A stretch of 5,208 bases of DNA, taken from Beijerinckiaceae bacterium (GTDB lineage: Bacteria; Pseudomonadota; Alphaproteobacteria; Rhizobiales; Beijerinckiaceae). The notes under the pieces are model-generated. The model did not search any database. It saw nothing but the letters and a program-made list of their open reading frames with translations, and was not told where the DNA came from. Made by a program: the position numbers and the translations under genes. Below, piece after piece: positions 4,123-5,208 of the stretch. Position 1 is the stretch's first letter; the number at the start of each line of letters is the position of its first letter. The stretch is from assembly GCA_027346205.1 (NCBI GenBank), contig DAIESR010000310.1, positions 1 through 5,208 on the forward strand, written 5' to 3'.

Positions 4123-5208
4123 ATGTCCTCCGTCAAAAAGATCACAAAATCGCCGAAAGCCAAGGCAGCCCAAACCAAGGCTGAATCCGCGAAATCGGCC
4201 GCCGGACGCGGGAGAACCGCGAAACGCGGCGCTGAGCCGAGCCAGAAAAAGGCCCGCGCGACCGCCTCGCGTGCCACGTCGGCGCGTCCGAAAACCGCAA
4301 CCGCAACCAAACACACGGCGGCCCAGAAGACGAAAGCCGTGGTTAAGCCGGCTCGGACAAGTGCGGCGCGTGCAGGCAAGGCAAATGTGGTCAAGGCCAA
4401 TACGGCTAAGGCAAGAAGTGCGGCTAAAGCCAGCACCGTCAAGGCGCGCGGGGCCAAGACCGGTCGCGTGCGTACCGAGAAAGCAAAGGCTGCGCCTAAA
4501 GTGAAGCCGGCGGCGAAGGCCGCAGTCCGCAAGACGACGCGCAGCACGACGAAAGCAGCACCGGCTCAAAAGATGGCGTCAGCCAAGCGCAAGACCAGCC
4601 CGGTCCGCAGCGCCCAGACGAAGCAAGTCAAGGCTACGACTCTCGCAAAGACGAAAGCCGGAGTGACTGCGGCGCCGCGGATGGTCCCCGCCAAAACAAG
4701 CATCGCGACCGAATCTCGGCGCTCCAAGACGACAAGCCGCGAAGCGGCGCGGGGTGAGGCGGCGACCAGGGAGCAAATCGCAGCCGTCGCTAAAAAGGCG
4801 GCGACAAAGCTCGCCGCGCATCCCGAGGTGCGGCTTGCATTGCGGCCCTTGGCAGAGCGGCTCCCAGCCCCGCAGCCGACCAAAGGCCAAGCTGTTATTA
4901 AAACCCAAGCGGTTACAAAAACCATCGAGGCCCAAGAACATCAAACAGTGATTCAGAAACTTCCGAAGAAGACAGTGGCGGCTCCGGTCGCCAACTCCAC
5001 CGTTCCCGCCGCAACCAAGGGCGGGACGGTTCAGATGGAGGCTGAAAAGCTCCCGGCCGAAAGGCCGCAAATCCAAAAACTGATGGCAGCTTCGAATAAA
5101 CCGCAGCCTGTCATCGAAGAGGTGAAAGGTCCTGAGGTGAAGGCGGCAGAGGCGAAGAACGTAGAAACAAAAATGGTGGATAAGGCAACGCCGGTCGCCA
5201 AGAGCACC
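4123..5208 (+). CDS. Lys/Ala-rich protein, probably the N-terminal tail of a CarD-family regulator; 3' end outside window
   Basis: I read 362 codons without a stop to the right edge. Residues 1-206 hold 37 Lys, 20 Arg and 52 Ala against 4 Glu and no Asp, with runs such as KARGAK and KVKPAAKAA: a disordered, histone-H1-like tail. Residues 207-362 hold 25 Lys+Arg against 16 Glu+Asp and are richer in Pro, Gln and Val. No folded domain, signal peptide or membrane segment is visible. In Rhizobiales the gene after fdxA is usually carD, whose product binds RNA polymerase beta and stabilises open promoter complexes; some members carry a shorter Lys/Ala-rich N-terminus. Gene order therefore suggests a CarD protein with a greatly lengthened tail, its domain lying past the edge. 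A free-standing nucleoid protein of the H1/AlgP sort is the alternative. Coding is supported by the long open frame and the ribosome site, although this composition also opens long frames on the other strand. Confidence 0.75.
   Translation, partial: MSSVKKITKSPKAKAAQTKAESAKSAAGRGRTAKRGAEPSQKKARATASRATSARPKTATATKHTAAQKTKAVVKPARTSAARAGKANVVKANTAKARSAAKASTVKARGAKTGRVRTEKAKAAPKVKPAAKAAVRKTTRSTTKAAPAQKMASAKRKTSPVRSAQTKQVKATTLAKTKAGVTAAPRMVPAKTSIATESRRSKTTSREAARGEAATREQIAAVAKKAATKLAAHPEVRLALRPLAERLPAPQPTKGQAVIKTQAVTKTIEAQEHQTVIQKLPKKTVAAPVANSTVPAATKGGTVQMEAEKLPAERPQIQKLMAASNKPQPVIEEVKGPEVKAAEAKNVETKMVDKATPVAKST

Noticed and set aside
3883..5076. Long minus-strand frames opposite the Lys/Ala-rich gene
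   Set aside because: They are Arg-, Leu-, Phe- and Ala-rich mirrors of Lys/Ala codons (AAG/AAA read as CTT/TTT, GCC as GGC). They have no motif, and the plus-strand frame has the ribosome site and fits the conserved gene order.
4123..5208. CRISPR array or tandem DNA repeat in the Lys/Ala-rich region
   Set aside because: The repetition is at the amino-acid composition level only. I see no fixed-length DNA repeat unit with regular spacing.

Overview
The window looks like a chromosomal piece of an alphaproteobacterium of the order Hyphomicrobiales (Rhizobiales), possibly near the Beijerinckiaceae or Bradyrhizobium groups. The evidence is the GC-rich coding sequence, the S4-domain protein / fdxA pair followed by a Lys/Ala-rich reading frame where carD normally sits, and a degenerate copy of the TTTTCCGGA-type palindrome common between genes in this order. 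Assignment to a family is inference; nothing here fixes a species.

Layout. (1) Bases 2456 to 1, minus strand: one long reading frame without a stop, running off the left edge. It encodes at least 818 residues: about 740 residues of polytopic membrane protein, then the start of a beta-sandwich resembling the N-terminal domain of GH94 (former GT36) enzymes such as the C-terminal part of cyclic beta-1,2-glucan synthases. (2) Bases 2457-3011: a divergent intergenic region of about 555 bases with no convincing gene. It holds a degenerate palindromic repeat (2520-2541) and a perfect 28-bp palindrome (2548-2575) that looks like an operator. (3) Bases 3012-3293, plus strand: a small S4-domain RNA-binding protein of the HslR/Hsp15 type. 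(4) Bases 3420-3758, plus strand: fdxA, a seven-iron ferredoxin with all cluster cysteines. (5) Bases 3759-4122: a 364-base gap rich in hairpins, with a possible promoter at its left and a terminator-like hairpin 77 bases before the next start. It may be a structured 5' leader or a small RNA. (6) Bases 4123 to the right edge, plus strand: an open frame of at least 362 residues, extremely rich in Lys, Ala, Arg and Thr and lacking acidic residues in its first 200 positions. By gene order it is most likely the N-terminal tail of a CarD-family RNA polymerase-binding regulator, but the CarD domain itself is not in the window.

How the parts relate. The S4 gene, fdxA and the Lys/Ala-rich gene lie on one strand in the order usual for the group, where the S4 gene often follows a helicase gene. 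Here a membrane protein transcribed the other way replaces the helicase, so the conserved cluster is broken at about 2457-3011. The most interesting items are the very long histone-H1-like tail, the structured RNA region in front of it, the 28-bp palindrome, and the unusual membrane/GH94-like fusion.
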